From: an uncultured Rhodopila sp.
GTDB lineage: Bacteria; Pseudomonadota; Alphaproteobacteria; Acetobacterales; Acetobacteraceae
Length of the DNA stretch: 64,000 bases
Assembly (NCBI RefSeq): GCF_903944925.1
Contig: NZ_CAJATU010000086.1
Span: 1-64,000 of the forward strand
Direction of reading: 5' to 3'
Of the stretch, positions 25,614 to 36,207 are shown in pieces. Every line of letters begins with the position of its first letter. Positions within the stretch are counted from its first letter, which is position 1. The notes below the pieces were generated by a model. That model ran no database searches and had not been told where the DNA came from. It saw only the letters and a program-made list of their open reading frames with translations. Position numbers and translations under genes: made by a program.

Positions 25614-27549
25614 GCCGCGCAACGGCGCCGGTGCCGGTTTGTTCCGGGACCTGATGCCCGCCGCGGGCCGGCTGGAATTTGCCCTTCGGCTGACCGCGAT
25701 CTGCACGCTGACGGCGCTGATCAACGAAATCTACGCGCTGCCCGAGATCGCCCTTAGCGTCTATATCGCGTTCTTTCTTAACAAAGCCGATCGGGTTGGC
25801 AGCCTGATCCAGAATGTTGCGGTCGTTGTGTTGATATCGCTGCTTGTCGGCATCCTGTTTCTGCTCGCCAATGCGGTGCTCGATCGGCCGTTTCGTCTGG
25901 TCGTCTGCATGGCCGCGGTTTCGCTGCTCGTGCTTTTCGTTGCAACAGCAAGCAAGCTCGACATCCTGGCAGGCGTACTGGCGCTGATCGTGGCGTACGG
26001 CCTGGACGTGCTCGGACAGGCACCGCTCGGGGAGTTGGCAACGCGTGCGCTGCTTTATGCATGGCTGTGCGTCCTGGTTCCCTGCGCGGTATCCGTCGTG
26101 GTGAACATCCTGGTGGCGCCGGCGCCGCGCAGCCTGGTTCAGCGCGAACTCGCCCGGCGGATGCGATTGGCCGCCGGCATGCTGACCGGACCGAACGACG
26201 AGCTCCGGCGCAGCGTGACCGAGGCCCTGCGGGACGGCGACGCGGAACTGCTGAAACTGCTGCAATTCGCCGCCCTGGAGCGAACCTCGCCCGCAAGCGA
26301 TATCCTGCCGCTTCGCTATGCGGCGGGATCGAGTGTCGCGCTGCTGACGCTCGTCCAGATGGCGGATCGGGAACAAGCGGCCGGTTTGCCGGCAGCGGTC
26401 GCCTCGCCGGTGGGTTGCGCGTTGAAGGCGGCAGCGGAGGCTTTCGCCCGCGGCGGCTATCCCGCGGCCATGGACGTGCGGCTGGCACCCGCGACGCGCG
26501 ACGAACTCTCCGCGGGATCCGCCGCGATGCTCGACGGGTTGGCCGATGTCGTGGCGGCACTCGCCGAGCCGCCGCCAATGCCGCAACCATCTGACGAAGC
26601 ACCGAAACCCGCAGGCGGCTTCTTCAAACCGGACAGCTTCAGCAATCCCGCCTATCTGCGCGGTGCGATCAAGACGACAGCCGCGGCCATGTTCTGCTAC
26701 GTGTTTTACCAGCTTCTCGACTGGCCCGGTATTCATACCTGTATGATAACGTGCTATATCGTTGCGCTTGGCACGACGGCGGACACGATCCAGAAGATGC
26801 AACTGCGGATTGTTGGTTGCCTCATCGGAGCGGCCATGGGGCTTGCGGCCATGGTTTTCCTGATCCCGGATATCGTCTCGGTCAGCGGTTTGCTGGTGGT
26901 GCTGGTCGCGGGCCTGCTGCCGGCCGCGTGGGTCGCCGCCGGCAGCGAGAGGATCGCCTATGCCGGGTATCAGATCGCGTTCGCGTTCCTGCTGTGCGTG
27001 CTGCAAGGAAGCGGTCCGTCGTTCGACATGACAGTGGCCCGCGACCGGGTTATCGGCATCCTTATCGGCAATCTCGTCGTTCTGGCCGTTACCGTGGCCA
27101 TCTGGCCGGTCAGTGTCGGTGCGCGGGTCGATGCGGGCATTCGGCATGGGCTGGGACTGCTCCGTTCGCTCGTGCTGGCGGCCGGACCTGCGTCGAGACG
27201 CCGCGCGATCGCCGAGGCGCAGCGGGCGCTCGGTTCGGCCGCGGACGATCTGGAACTCATCGGCTATGAACCATCCTCTGTCCGGCCGGCGGCCGCGTGG
27301 ATATCCAGCCGCAAGGCGGCCTTGGAACAGATGTCGCTGCTGTGCGGCCCGCTGTTCCTGACCCCGGCCGAACCGGTTGCGCCCCGGCTTGAAGCGCTGG
27401 CCAGCGGCGCAGGCGCCCCCGGCGACGGGAAGCCCATCGGCCCGTCGCCGTTCGCCCGGATCATCGATGCGCGGCTGTGCCGTATCGAGGCCGAAGGCCT
27501 GGCGGAACGCGCCGAAGCCAGCAGGGGCACCCGGTATGCGGTTCAGTAG
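25594..27549 (+). CDS. FUSC-family inner-membrane efflux protein (AaeB-like)
   Basis: Protein of 651 residues with two clusters of transmembrane helices, about residues 25-175 and 345-510, separated and followed by soluble helical regions, the standard FUSC/AaeB layout. The second cluster contains the typical RGAIKTTAAAMFCYVFYQLL and RIVGCLIGAAMGLAAMVF segments. It is the pump of the operon, moving substrate from the cytoplasm or inner membrane into the adaptor complex. It starts inside the adaptor gene and its end overlaps the outer-membrane channel gene by 14 bp, so all four cistrons are translationally linked. Confidence 0.92.
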   Translation: MATLAAEPRNGAGAGLFRDLMPAAGRLEFALRLTAICTLTALINEIYALPEIALSVYIAFFLNKADRVGSLIQNVAVVVLISLLVGILFLLANAVLDRPFRLVVCMAAVSLLVLFVATASKLDILAGVLALIVAYGLDVLGQAPLGELATRALLYAWLCVLVPCAVSVVVNILVAPAPRSLVQRELARRMRLAAGMLTGPNDELRRSVTEALRDGDAELLKLLQFAALERTSPASDILPLRYAAGSSVALLTLVQMADREQAAGLPAAVASPVGCALKAAAEAFARGGYPAAMDVRLAPATRDELSAGSAAMLDGLADVVAALAEPPPMPQPSDEAPKPAGGFFKPDSFSNPAYLRGAIKTTAAAMFCYVFYQLLDWPGIHTCMITCYIVALGTTADTIQKMQLRIVGCLIGAAMGLAAMVFLIPDIVSVSGLLVVLVAGLLPAAWVAAGSERIAYAGYQIAFAFLLCVLQGSGPSFDMTVARDRVIGILIGNLVVLAVTVAIWPVSVGARVDAGIRHGLGLLRSLVLAAGPASRRRAIAEAQRALGSAADDLELIGYEPSSVRPAAAWISSRKAALEQMSLLCGPLFLTPAEPVAPRLEALASGAGAPGDGKPIGPSPFARIIDARLCRIEAEGLAERAEASRGTRYAVQ

Positions 27550-29068
27550 CGCAGCTTGTCTGCTGTGTTTTGGCGTCGGCCTCGGCGCTTGCGCGACGTC
27601 GGCACTTGACCTCGCGCCAGCGGACGCAAGCCGCCCATGGCGGCCGCAAACGGGGCCGGATGGTCGGATCGTGTCCGGCACGCCGGACCATCAGGCCGCC
27701 GCCGGCACCGGGTTCGAACTGCCGGAGAACCGCCAGCTTGCGCATCTCCGCCCCGCAGCCGATGTGGACCCCGGGAAAGTCTACGACCTGCCCGCGCTGA
27801 TCGATCTCGCCGAGAGCCGCAACGCACTGACCCGCTCCGCCTGGGATGCCGCCCGCGACGCGGCGCTCTCGGTGGGGATCGCTCGCAGCACCTATCTTCC
27901 GCGTCTGACGGTTGCCGCGCTCGGCGTGTCCCAGCGGCAGGACCAGCCAACCGTCAGTGTGGAGGGATACAGCGTCAGCAACCGGACCGCCGGGCAGGGG
28001 ACCGTCAGCGCCGCGTCCATGCAGTGGCTGCTGTTCGATTTCGGCCAGCGTGCTGCCCTGGTCGATGCTGCGGAGCAGGCCTCCATCGTCTCCAACATTG
28101 CCTTCACCGCCGCGCACCAGCAGGTCATTTACGATGTCGCGCTCGCCTTTTACGCCTACGCCGCGGCCCGCGATCGGCAGGCCGCTGCCAGGACGTCGCT
28201 GGCAAACGCCGGCTTGGTGCAATCCGCCGCCGAGGCCAAACTGCGGCAGCAGCAAGGCACGGTGGTCGAAACCGCCCAGGCACGCCTGGGCAAGGCGCAG
28301 GCGGAAATGGAGCAGGTAACCGCCGACGGAGCGGCGCGGGACAAATATCTCGCACTGGTCACCGCAGCGGGCCTCAGCCCGGCCACTCGTATCGACATCG
28401 CACAGGTCGGCGGACGCCCGATAGCCTCCCCGGCGACGCAGATGACCGAGGCGGCGATCGCCGAGGCCATCGGGCGGCGGCCGGACGTACTGCAGGCCTA
28501 TGCGTTGCAGCAAGCCGGCATGGCGCAGATCCGCGCGGCGCAGGCCGAGTTCCTGCCGAAGGTTTTCGCGTCCGGGAACGTTTCGTACGCCAATGGCCAG
28601 TTGAACCTGACGGCGGTTCCCTCGGTTGGCGCGCAGCCGCCGCTGGTCAACCTGTCCGGATCGGGCCTTGGCGCCAGCATCATCCTCGGCGTTACGATGC
28701 CGATCTATGATGGCGGGACGCGGGCGGCGTTGCTTGGGCAGGCGAGGGCGAGGGCTGATAGCGCCGGCATTGCCCTGACGCGCCGCCAGGACGATGCCGT
28801 GCGGCAGATCGTCTTGTCGGACAACGCCCTGCGCACCAGCGTCTCTGCCTATGCGGCGGCCTCGTCGCTCGTCGCCGCGGCGCAAACCAGTTTCGACGCG
28901 GCGCTGGCAGCCTATCGAAACGGAGTCGGCTCCATCACCGCCGTCACGCTGGCAGAGACAGCGCTTGCGCAGGCCCGGCAGGCCCGGGCGGATGGCTACA
29001 GCGCGGCGCTGACCGCCGCGGTGACCCTTGCCTTCGCTACGGGGACGTTGGGAAGCCCGCCTAATTGA
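27536..29068 (+). CDS. TolC/NodT-type outer-membrane efflux lipoprotein
   Basis: Protein of 510 residues. The N-terminus MRFSSAACLLCFGVGLGACATS is a lipoprotein signal with the lipidated cysteine at residue 19. Two repeats of the outer-membrane efflux family follow, with long helices (LAESRNALTRSAWDAARDAA; AQARLGKAQAEMEQV; ALAQARQARADGYSAAL) and strand pairs that form the channel. It completes the tripartite pump encoded upstream. The ATG at 27536 lies inside the FUSC gene end; a longer frame from 27377 is only a shadow of that gene. Its stop overlaps the convergent hemJ gene by 8 bp, so there is no room for a conventional terminator. Confidence 0.92.
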   Translation: MRFSSAACLLCFGVGLGACATSALDLAPADASRPWRPQTGPDGRIVSGTPDHQAAAGTGFELPENRQLAHLRPAADVDPGKVYDLPALIDLAESRNALTRSAWDAARDAALSVGIARSTYLPRLTVAALGVSQRQDQPTVSVEGYSVSNRTAGQGTVSAASMQWLLFDFGQRAALVDAAEQASIVSNIAFTAAHQQVIYDVALAFYAYAAARDRQAAARTSLANAGLVQSAAEAKLRQQQGTVVETAQARLGKAQAEMEQVTADGAARDKYLALVTAAGLSPATRIDIAQVGGRPIASPATQMTEAAIAEAIGRRPDVLQAYALQQAGMAQIRAAQAEFLPKVFASGNVSYANGQLNLTAVPSVGAQPPLVNLSGSGLGASIILGVTMPIYDGGTRAALLGQARARADSAGIALTRRQDDAVRQIVLSDNALRTSVSAYAAASSLVAAAQTSFDAALAAYRNGVGSITAVTLAETALAQARQARADGYSAALTAAVTLAFATGTLGSPPN

Positions 29069-29516
29069 ACGGCTTGACGATCACCATGATGACGATGATC
29101 ACCATCAGCACCGTCGGCAATTCATTGGCGATCCGATAAAACCGGCCGCGCCTTGTGTTGGCATCCCGCATGAAATCCTTGCGCCAGCGGCCCAAAGCCA
29201 TATGGAACGCGGTCATCAGGATGACGCAGAACAGTTTCGTATGCCACCATCCGCTGGCCCAGTTGACCACGCCCGGTGTCATCACCAGCAGCAGCCCGAA
29301 CGTCCAGGTGGCGATCATCGCCGGGTTCATGATCTGCTTGAACAGCCGATATTCCATCAGCTTGAACCGCTCGGTCTCGACGCTGCCGATTTGCAGGTCG
29401 CAATGGTAGACGTACAGCCGCGGCAGGTAGAACAGCCCGGCCATCCACGCGACCATCGAGATCACATGAAAGGCCTTGAGCCAGGGATAATAGTCGATCA
29501 GCGCATCGATGGTCAT
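29061..29516 (-). CDS. hemJ: protoporphyrinogen IX oxidase HemJ
   Basis: Integral membrane protein of 151 residues with four predicted helices. It catalyses the six-electron oxidation of protoporphyrinogen IX to protoporphyrin IX in heme (and, in phototrophs, chlorophyll) synthesis. Family motifs are WLKAFHVISMVAWMAGLFYLP with the conserved His, RLYVYH, MNPAMIATWTFGLLL and GWWHTKLF. The length is normal for HemJ. It is the second gene of a minus-strand pair: its start overlaps the stop of the upstream HAD hydrolase (ATGA). Confidence 0.95.
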   Translation of the reverse strand: MTIDALIDYYPWLKAFHVISMVAWMAGLFYLPRLYVYHCDLQIGSVETERFKLMEYRLFKQIMNPAMIATWTFGLLLVMTPGVVNWASGWWHTKLFCVILMTAFHMALGRWRKDFMRDANTRRGRFYRIANELPTVLMVIIVIMVIVKPFN

Positions 29517-30205
29517 GAGGTTCCGTGCAGGTAGGAGCGAATCAGGTCAGGTAGCGCGGACAGCGATGAGAAGGGAAGGCCGCCCGCCTGCGTCAAAGCC
29601 TTGCCGTCGCCGGTCGGGATGTAGGCGAGGCAGGTCATCCCCGCCGCCACCGCACCGCGCACGCCGGCCAGCGAGTCCTCGATCACCAGGCAGCTTTCCG
29701 GCGGCACACCCTCGGCCGCCGCCGCCTTGAGGAACAGCGCCGGATCGGGCTTGCCGCGCTTGCCCAGCGGGATCAGGTCGTAGGCGCTGTGAACGCGGCC
29801 TTTCAGCATGTCGGCCAGTCCGGCATGGGTGAACTTGGCAGCCATTTCCTGGCGCGAGGAATTCGATGCCACACGGAACGGCAGCCCCATTGCCAGCGTC
29901 GCCTCCAGCGCCTCCCGCGCGCCGGGCATGGCGTAGGCCTCGACCGCCATGACTTCTGTCACGCGCTGGACGATGCCGGGGACCCAATCGGGACCCAGCG
30001 TTCGGCCAAGCTGGGCTTCCGCGGCACGCTGGATATCGGCAAAGGTCAGGCCGACGAACCGGCGGTGGCATTCCTCGGGTGAGATGTCCCATCCGGCTTG
30101 CAACAATTCGCGCGATACGACGCGGTCGCACAGCGTTTCGCTGTCGATCAGGACGCCATCGCAATCGAAAATGACAAGGCGGAGAGGGGCAGGCATCTTC
30201 GGCAT
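29513..30205 (-). CDS. HAD-superfamily hydrolase (beta-phosphoglucomutase/phosphatase-like)
   Basis: Protein of 230 residues with all HAD motifs: motif I VIFDCDGVLIDSE with the nucleophile Asp, motif II RVASNSSRQEM, the Lys of motif III in GKRGKPDPALF and motif IV VIEDSLAGVRGAVAAGM. A helical cap follows motif I, so it belongs to subfamily I, close to phosphoglycolate phosphatase or beta-phosphoglucomutase-like enzymes. The substrate cannot be decided from the sequence. I chose ATG 30205 (MPKMPAPLRLVIFD), since the longer frame from 30295 adds residues with no family character. It is translationally coupled to hemJ downstream. Confidence 0.88.
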   Translation of the reverse strand: MPKMPAPLRLVIFDCDGVLIDSETLCDRVVSRELLQAGWDISPEECHRRFVGLTFADIQRAAEAQLGRTLGPDWVPGIVQRVTEVMAVEAYAMPGAREALEATLAMGLPFRVASNSSRQEMAAKFTHAGLADMLKGRVHSAYDLIPLGKRGKPDPALFLKAAAAEGVPPESCLVIEDSLAGVRGAVAAGMTCLAYIPTGDGKALTQAGGLPFSSLSALPDLIRSYLHGTS

Positions 30206-30399
30206 TTTTTCGCTTCCCCGGATCGTGAATGACTTACTTTTGTCATCGCCAGCGTAGCGGCGCAATCCCCCGCGATCGGCCGGGGATCTCGCCAATCGTA
30301 ACGGTCTGCCGGTGGTTTCCCGCCCCGGCGCGCCGATGTCTTCAACCTGTAGCCATTTGACCGATTTCGGGACATAACACTGGCTCAGGAGACCCGCTT

Positions 30400-31812
30400 A
30401 TGCCGAACACCACCGCCGCCAGCGCCCAATCCGCCCGCCCGTGGAACCCCGATTCCTGGCGCGACTGCCCGATCCGCCAGGTCCCCACCTATCCCGACGC
30501 GGCGAAGCTGGCCGAGATGGAAGCCCGCCTGCGCAAATATCCGCCTCTGGTGTTTGCCGGCGAAGCCCGCCGGCTGAAGGCGCAGCTTGCCCTGGCGTCC
30601 GAAGGCAAGGCCTTCGTCCTGCAGGGCGGCGACTGCGCCGAGAGCTTCTCGGATTTCACCGCCAACGTCATCCGCGACACGTTCCGCGTGCTTTTGCAAA
30701 TGGCGGTTGTGCTGACCTTCGGCGCTTCCCTTCCTGTGGTGAAAATGGGCCGCATGGCCGGCCAGTTCGCCAAGCCGCGCTCCTCCGACACGGAAACCAT
30801 CGACGGCGTCACCCTGCCGAGCTACCGCGGCGACATCATCAATGGGCCGGAGTTCACCGAAGCCTCCCGCATCCCGGATCCGGGCCGCATGGAGTTCGGC
30901 TACTTCCAGTCCGCCAGCACGCTGAACCTGCTGCGCGCCTTCTCCTCAGGCGGCTACGCTGATCTGTCCGAAGTGCATCGCTGGAATCTGGGGTTCGTCG
31001 AGCGGTCGCCGCTGGCCGGGCGCTACAAGGACCTCGCCGGCCGGATTGATGAAACGCTGTCGTTCATGGCCGCCTGCGGCATGACCAGCACCACCACCCG
31101 CGACCTGCGCGAAACCGATTTCTACATCAGCCATGAGGCGCTGCTGCTGCCGTACGAACAGGCGCTCAGCCGCGTCGATTCCACCACCGGCAATTGGTAC
31201 GGCTGCTCCTCCCACTTCCTGTGGATCGGCGACCGCACCCGCCAGATCGAGGGCGCCCATGTCGAATTCCTGCGCGGGTTGCAAAACCCGCTCGGCGTCA
31301 AGCTCGGGCCGACACAGGACCCGGATGAGCTGCTGAAGCTGCTGGATATTTTAAATCCGCGCAACGAAGCCGGCCGCATCACGCTGATCAGCCGCATGGG
31401 TGCCGACAAGATCCAGGCGCGGCTGCCGGCTTTGGTGCATGCCGTGGTGCGCTCCGGCCACAAGGTGCTGTGGCTGAGCGACCCGATGCACGGCAACACC
31501 ATCAGCACAGTGGCGAAGCTGAAGACGCGGAATTTTGACTCGATCTTGCAGGAAGTGCGGAGTTTCTTTGATATCCACGCCGCGGAAGGCACCTGGGCGG
31601 GTGGCGTGCATGTCGAAATGACCGGCCAGGACGTCACCGAATGCATCGGCGGCGCGCATCGCCTGTCGGAGGCCGACTTGAGCGAACGCTACGAAACCTT
31701 CTGCGATCCGCGGCTGAACGCCGAACAGGCGCTGGAGCTGGCGTTCCTGGTGGCGGAGGAACTGAAGTCCCGCCGCGTGCCGCACGCCCCGCACGCTCTG
31801 GCCGCCCAGTGA
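30400..31812 (+). CDS. class II 3-deoxy-7-phosphoheptulonate (DAHP) synthase
   Basis: Enzyme of 470 residues that condenses phosphoenolpyruvate with erythrose 4-phosphate, the first step of the shikimate pathway to aromatic amino acids. It is the class II (plant/mycobacterial) type: [80 protein letters not shown] and [18 protein letters not shown] are all present, including the Cys and His/Glu metal ligands. The stop overlaps the GTG start of the nicotinate phosphoribosyltransferase gene, so the two are coupled. No leader peptide rich in aromatic residues is evident upstream. Confidence 0.96.
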   Translation: MPNTTAASAQSARPWNPDSWRDCPIRQVPTYPDAAKLAEMEARLRKYPPLVFAGEARRLKAQLALASEGKAFVLQGGDCAESFSDFTANVIRDTFRVLLQMAVVLTFGASLPVVKMGRMAGQFAKPRSSDTETIDGVTLPSYRGDIINGPEFTEASRIPDPGRMEFGYFQSASTLNLLRAFSSGGYADLSEVHRWNLGFVERSPLAGRYKDLAGRIDETLSFMAACGMTSTTTRDLRETDFYISHEALLLPYEQALSRVDSTTGNWYGCSSHFLWIGDRTRQIEGAHVEFLRGLQNPLGVKLGPTQDPDELLKLLDILNPRNEAGRITLISRMGADKIQARLPALVHAVVRSGHKVLWLSDPMHGNTISTVAKLKTRNFDSILQEVRSFFDIHAAEGTWAGGVHVEMTGQDVTECIGGAHRLSEADLSERYETFCDPRLNAEQALELAFLVAEELKSRRVPHAPHALAAQ

Positions 31813-32990
31813 ACGCCGAGAAGCCGGAGTTCGACGCGCTCGAACGGCCGGCGGCCGATGTAGCGGCGGATATCGCCGCCCGCACCGACAGTTATTTCAA
31901 CCGCACCCGGCAGATCGTCGAGCGGTTCGGCGACAAGCGCGTCACCTATGCGATCTTCCTGCGCCGCCCGGTGATCTGCGCGCCTCGGTTGATGCTGAAC
32001 TGGCTGAACATGGTGGCGGCTTTGCGCGGCACCGAAATCGAAGTCGATCTGATCTACCGCGAAGGCGATTGGGTGGGCGCCGGTGAGCCGATCGTGTATT
32101 TGACTGGCAGTTTGGCGCAGATGTCGGACCTGGAAACGATCTTGCTGCAGAAGATCGGTCCGGCGAGCGTGGCGGCTCATAACGCTTATCAAATGGCGTT
32201 GTCGCTGCCCGATGTTGCGTTCCTGGCGATGGAGGCGCGGCATTGCGCGGGGGCCGAGATGCAGGACATGATGTCCTACGCCGCGGCCGTTGGCGGCGAT
32301 GCGGCGAAAAAGGAAGGCGCGAAGGGTTTCGTCGGCAACGCCAATGACGGCACGGCGCACTGGTTCGGCGCGTCTCACGGCTACGGAACGATGCCGCATT
32401 CGCTGATCGGCTATGCCGGTTCGACGGTGCGGGCGGCGGAAATGTTCCGGGAGACGTATCCGAACGAGCCGATGACGGTGCTGGTGGATTATTTCGGGCG
32501 TGAGATCAGCGATTCGCTGGCGGTGTGCGCGCGGTTTGCCGATATGGCGGCGGCGGGGGAGCTGGCGTTCCGGCTGGATACGCATGGCGGCCGGTTCCTG
32601 GAGGGACTGGACCCGGCGGAGAGCTATGCGGTGCTGGAACGGTATGCTCCTGGTGCGATCCGGCGGTATCGCAGCGAAACGGAATTGCGGTTCCTGGTGG
32701 GCACGGGGGTGTCCGCGGCGGCGATCTGGCGGATGCGGGAGACGCTGGATGACGCGGGGTATCGCAAGGTGCGGATCGTCGTGTCGTCCGGGTTCGGGGT
32801 GGAAAAGTGCCGCGTGATGGCGGATGCGAAGGCGCCAATCGATGTGGTGGGGACGGGGAGTTTTCTGCCGGATCTGTGGCACGAGACGTATGCGACGGCG
32901 GATATTGTCGAGTACGACGGGGTGCCGATGGTGAAGATCGGGCGGGAGTTTTTGTTACGGAAGAATGGGGCGAGGAAGAGAGGGGGGTAG
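31809..32990 (+). CDS. pncB: nicotinate phosphoribosyltransferase
   Basis: Enzyme of 393 residues for NAD salvage: nicotinate + PRPP (+ATP) to nicotinate mononucleotide. The N-terminus [21 protein letters not shown] is the usual short type. Family motifs include EMDARH-like [34 protein letters not shown] with the phosphoacceptor His, VLVDYFG and VGTGSFLPD. The GTG at 31809 overlaps the stop of the DAHP synthase gene (GTGA); the frame runs further upstream only as a shadow of that gene. Confidence 0.9.
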   Translation: MNAEKPEFDALERPAADVAADIAARTDSYFNRTRQIVERFGDKRVTYAIFLRRPVICAPRLMLNWLNMVAALRGTEIEVDLIYREGDWVGAGEPIVYLTGSLAQMSDLETILLQKIGPASVAAHNAYQMALSLPDVAFLAMEARHCAGAEMQDMMSYAAAVGGDAAKKEGAKGFVGNANDGTAHWFGASHGYGTMPHSLIGYAGSTVRAAEMFRETYPNEPMTVLVDYFGREISDSLAVCARFADMAAAGELAFRLDTHGGRFLEGLDPAESYAVLERYAPGAIRRYRSETELRFLVGTGVSAAAIWRMRETLDDAGYRKVRIVVSSGFGVEKCRVMADAKAPIDVVGTGSFLPDLWHETYATADIVEYDGVPMVKIGREFLLRKNGARKRGG

Positions 32991-33351
32991 GGGCTGGTCG
33001 TTACTTCCGGCTAGTGCCGGGGGTGCTCCATGCATGGGCCTGGTTCGACGATCTGGGACTGGTCAGGATGGCAGGCCACCATGCTGCGTTGAACAGTGTC
33101 GGAAACCGCGGTGGTACGTGACCCGTACGTCCGGTGGTGTGAGAAGGGGGATTGCCGTGCCTACTCGATTTGCGGTTCTGACACGGCAACGAACGCGGGT
33201 CATGCGGCACGCCGCTCTCAACGTCATGGTGCGCGCAGGCGCACCATCCACGCCTTGCAGTGCCCGTTTCAGCATAAGGCGAGGATGGCGGCCCTGCGCC
33301 CGCCATGACGAGGGGGCTCCGGTCCCACCCCGTTCATGACGCGAACAATCC
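32991..33351. other. intergenic gap with inverted repeat copy 3
   Basis: About 360 bp between the nicotinate phosphoribosyltransferase gene and the convergent creA gene. I see no coding frame of quality. The right half is occupied by the third copy of the intergenic inverted repeat. Confidence 0.5.
33222..33310. repeat. intergenic inverted repeat, copy 3
   Basis: The outer stem is CGTCATGG (33222-33229) with CCATGACG (33303-33310). The inner stem is CCATCCACGCCTT (33244-33256) with AAGGCGAGGATGG (33276-33288), one mismatch. It has the same two-stem architecture and almost the same length (89 bp) as the copy at 24.0 kb and lies between two convergent genes. Confidence 0.8.
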
Positions 33352-33804
33352 CTACCGCTGGAACGTCGGCACCACGCTGATGCTGTTGAACGGCGACCCG
33401 TTGATCAGCTTCGTGCTGACAACGGTATACACCAGCACCTGCTTTTCCGTATCCAGCGCCCGATGGATCTGAAACGACTTGAAGAAGATCGACGCGGACG
33501 AAAACGCGATCACCTCCTTGTCCGGCATCTTGTCCGGCAAGGTGATCGGCCCCACCGCACGGCAGGCGATCGAGAACCGGCTGGGGTCCTCGGCAAACCC
33601 GAGGCCGCCGCTTACCCCGCCGGTAGCCGCCCGTGACAGGTAGCAGGATACGTTCTGCACCCGCGGATCGTCATACCGCTCGACAATGACTTTGTCGTCC
33701 GGCCCCAGCCAGCGAAAGTTCGTGTTGATGGAATCGATCCGGGTCTGCGCCAGCGCCGGACCCGACAGAAGCGCCAATACCCCGGCGAACATCGCGATAC
33801 GCAT
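33352..33804 (-). CDS. creA: CreA family periplasmic protein
   Basis: Protein of 150 residues with a signal peptide (MRIAMFAGVLALLSGPALAQ). The CreA pattern is clear: RWLGPDDKVIVERYDDPRV, VSCYLSRA, GLGFAEDPSRFSIACRAVGP and KVLVYTVVSTKLINGSPFNSIS. CreA function is not established. The gene is the last of three minus-strand genes; its start is directly adjacent to the stop of the Nudix gene. Confidence 0.94.
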   Translation of the reverse strand: MRIAMFAGVLALLSGPALAQTRIDSINTNFRWLGPDDKVIVERYDDPRVQNVSCYLSRAATGGVSGGLGFAEDPSRFSIACRAVGPITLPDKMPDKEVIAFSSASIFFKSFQIHRALDTEKQVLVYTVVSTKLINGSPFNSISVVPTFQR

Positions 33805-34407
33805 TCAGGCAATCCTTTCGCGGAGCCGTTCCGCAAGCCGCTTCAAAATGGCTGCGGTCGCGCCCCAGATATAGTGTTGCGGATGTGGCCAAACCCAGTA
33901 TTCGCGCCAAACCCCGCGAACGTGTTGTCGCTGCAACCGTGGCGCATCCGGGTCCATCACCACGCTCATGGGCAGTTCGAAGATCGCCTCCACCTCATGC
34001 GCGGAGATCTCATAGCGCAGATCGGGCGGCACGACAGCCAGCACCGGCGTGATGCGATATCCCGTCCCTGTGAGATAATCCGGCATCCGGCCCAGAACCT
34101 CGACGCACCCGGGATCAAGGCCGATCTCCTCGTGCGCTTCGCGCAGGGCGGCGGCTTCGGGACCGGAGTCCTCCGGGTCGATCCGGCCGCCGGGAAAGCT
34201 GACCTGGCCAGCGTGCGAACTGAGATTGGCGGTGCGCTTCGTCAGCAGCACCCCCGGTGTGTCACCCAGCACCACCGGTACCAGCACCGCGGCTGGAATC
34301 GGCGGCTTGTCCTGAAGCGGCAGGATATCCTCGCGATAGGCAGCGGGCACGGCCATCGGTTCGGCGGCGATCTCGGCCAGCCGAATCCGCAGCGCAGCCG
34401 GCGTCAC
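33805..34407 (-). CDS. Nudix hydrolase, CoA pyrophosphatase type (NudL-like)
   Basis: Protein of 200 residues with a complete Nudix box, G(5x)E(7x)REAHEEIGL, beginning at the GGRIDPEDSG segment. The preceding LLTKRTANLSSHAGQVSFP is the UPF0035/CoA-diphosphatase signature, so it probably cleaves CoA and CoA esters to phosphopantetheine and 3',5'-ADP. I chose the GTG at 34407, which overlaps the stop of the DUF1285 gene (GTGA) and gives the family length; a longer frame is a shadow of the upstream gene. The C-terminal YWVWPHPQHYIWGATAAIL segment is also typical. Confidence 0.92.
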   Translation of the reverse strand: MTPAALRIRLAEIAAEPMAVPAAYREDILPLQDKPPIPAAVLVPVVLGDTPGVLLTKRTANLSSHAGQVSFPGGRIDPEDSGPEAAALREAHEEIGLDPGCVEVLGRMPDYLTGTGYRITPVLAVVPPDLRYEISAHEVEAIFELPMSVVMDPDAPRLQRQHVRGVWREYWVWPHPQHYIWGATAAILKRLAERLRERIA

Positions 34408-35072
34408 GCCTCGCCGGGCGGCATCTCGCCCAGGGGAAAGAACACGCCCTGGCTCCAAACGCCCAGCATCCGCCGGCTGCCGACCCATTTAGGAACGGCG
34501 AGGGCGACGAGTTCGTAGTAGGTGGCGCGGTTGATCCGCGCCTCGACCGCCAGCATGCCAGGGCCGCCGCGCACGCGAATATAAGGAGTGGGCTCGCAGG
34601 TAATAATATCGTGCGACACCCGGATCGGATGCTCAGGCCCGGCGGTCAGGATCTCGTCGATGTTTGTACGGAACGACAGCACCTGGTGCGCGTCGTCGCC
34701 CCGCCAGTCGAGTTCAACGGCGACGAAAGGTGCGTCCTCGACTTGGATGCGGCCCCGCTCGGCCGGGGTCTGCAGCCACCAGCTGCCGTCCGCCTCGCGG
34801 CGCAGCACGCTGGAAAACAGGCAGACCAGTTCCTTGCGGTTGATCGGCGTGCCCTGGTACAGCCACGTGCCATCGCGCTTGATCAGGAACGGCAGGTCGC
34901 CGCACTCGACGGGCGAACGCTTCGGCCGGGAAACCGCGCCGCGCACGCGCTCCGGGCAGGCCGCCAAGGCGCGATCCGCCGCGGTTTCGGGCAGCTTCGC
35001 GGCGGCAAGATCGAAGGGCGTACTAGTGCCGTTCACGTAACCGTCTCCCGTGGAAGCCAAGCTTCCTTTCAA
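34404..35072 (-). CDS. DUF1285 protein
   Basis: Protein of 222 residues with the DUF1285 pattern: CGDLPFLIKRDGTWLYQGTP, NRKELVCLFSSVLRRE, VEDAPFVAVELDW and ISHDIITCEPTPYIRVRG-like elements. The fold is known from structures of the family, but no function is assigned. It is the first gene of the DUF1285-Nudix-creA minus-strand unit and is divergent from the MoxR operon with 82 bp between starts. The exact start is uncertain because the first 30 residues are poorly conserved. Confidence 0.9.
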   Translation of the reverse strand: MKGSLASTGDGYVNGTSTPFDLAAAKLPETAADRALAACPERVRGAVSRPKRSPVECGDLPFLIKRDGTWLYQGTPINRKELVCLFSSVLRREADGSWWLQTPAERGRIQVEDAPFVAVELDWRGDDAHQVLSFRTNIDEILTAGPEHPIRVSHDIITCEPTPYIRVRGGPGMLAVEARINRATYYELVALAVPKWVGSRRMLGVWSQGVFFPLGEMPPGEA

Positions 35073-35154
35073 GGACGCGATATAGGTAGCATCCCCCCTG
35101 CGATGAAAGTGCCTATATGAGTTCAGGAATGCAAACGCGGAGGGTCAAAGCCCT

Positions 35155-36190
<1,036 letters not shown>

Positions 36191-36207
<17 letters not shown>

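Noticed and set aside
25291-27681. 796-codon open frame on the minus strand
   Set aside because: It lies opposite the FUSC pump gene, has an Arg/His/Gln-rich composition typical of GC-rich antisense frames and no motif.
30296-30399. Possible trp/aro attenuator leader before the DAHP synthase gene
   Set aside because: No short frame rich in Trp, Tyr or Phe and no alternative stem pair is evident.
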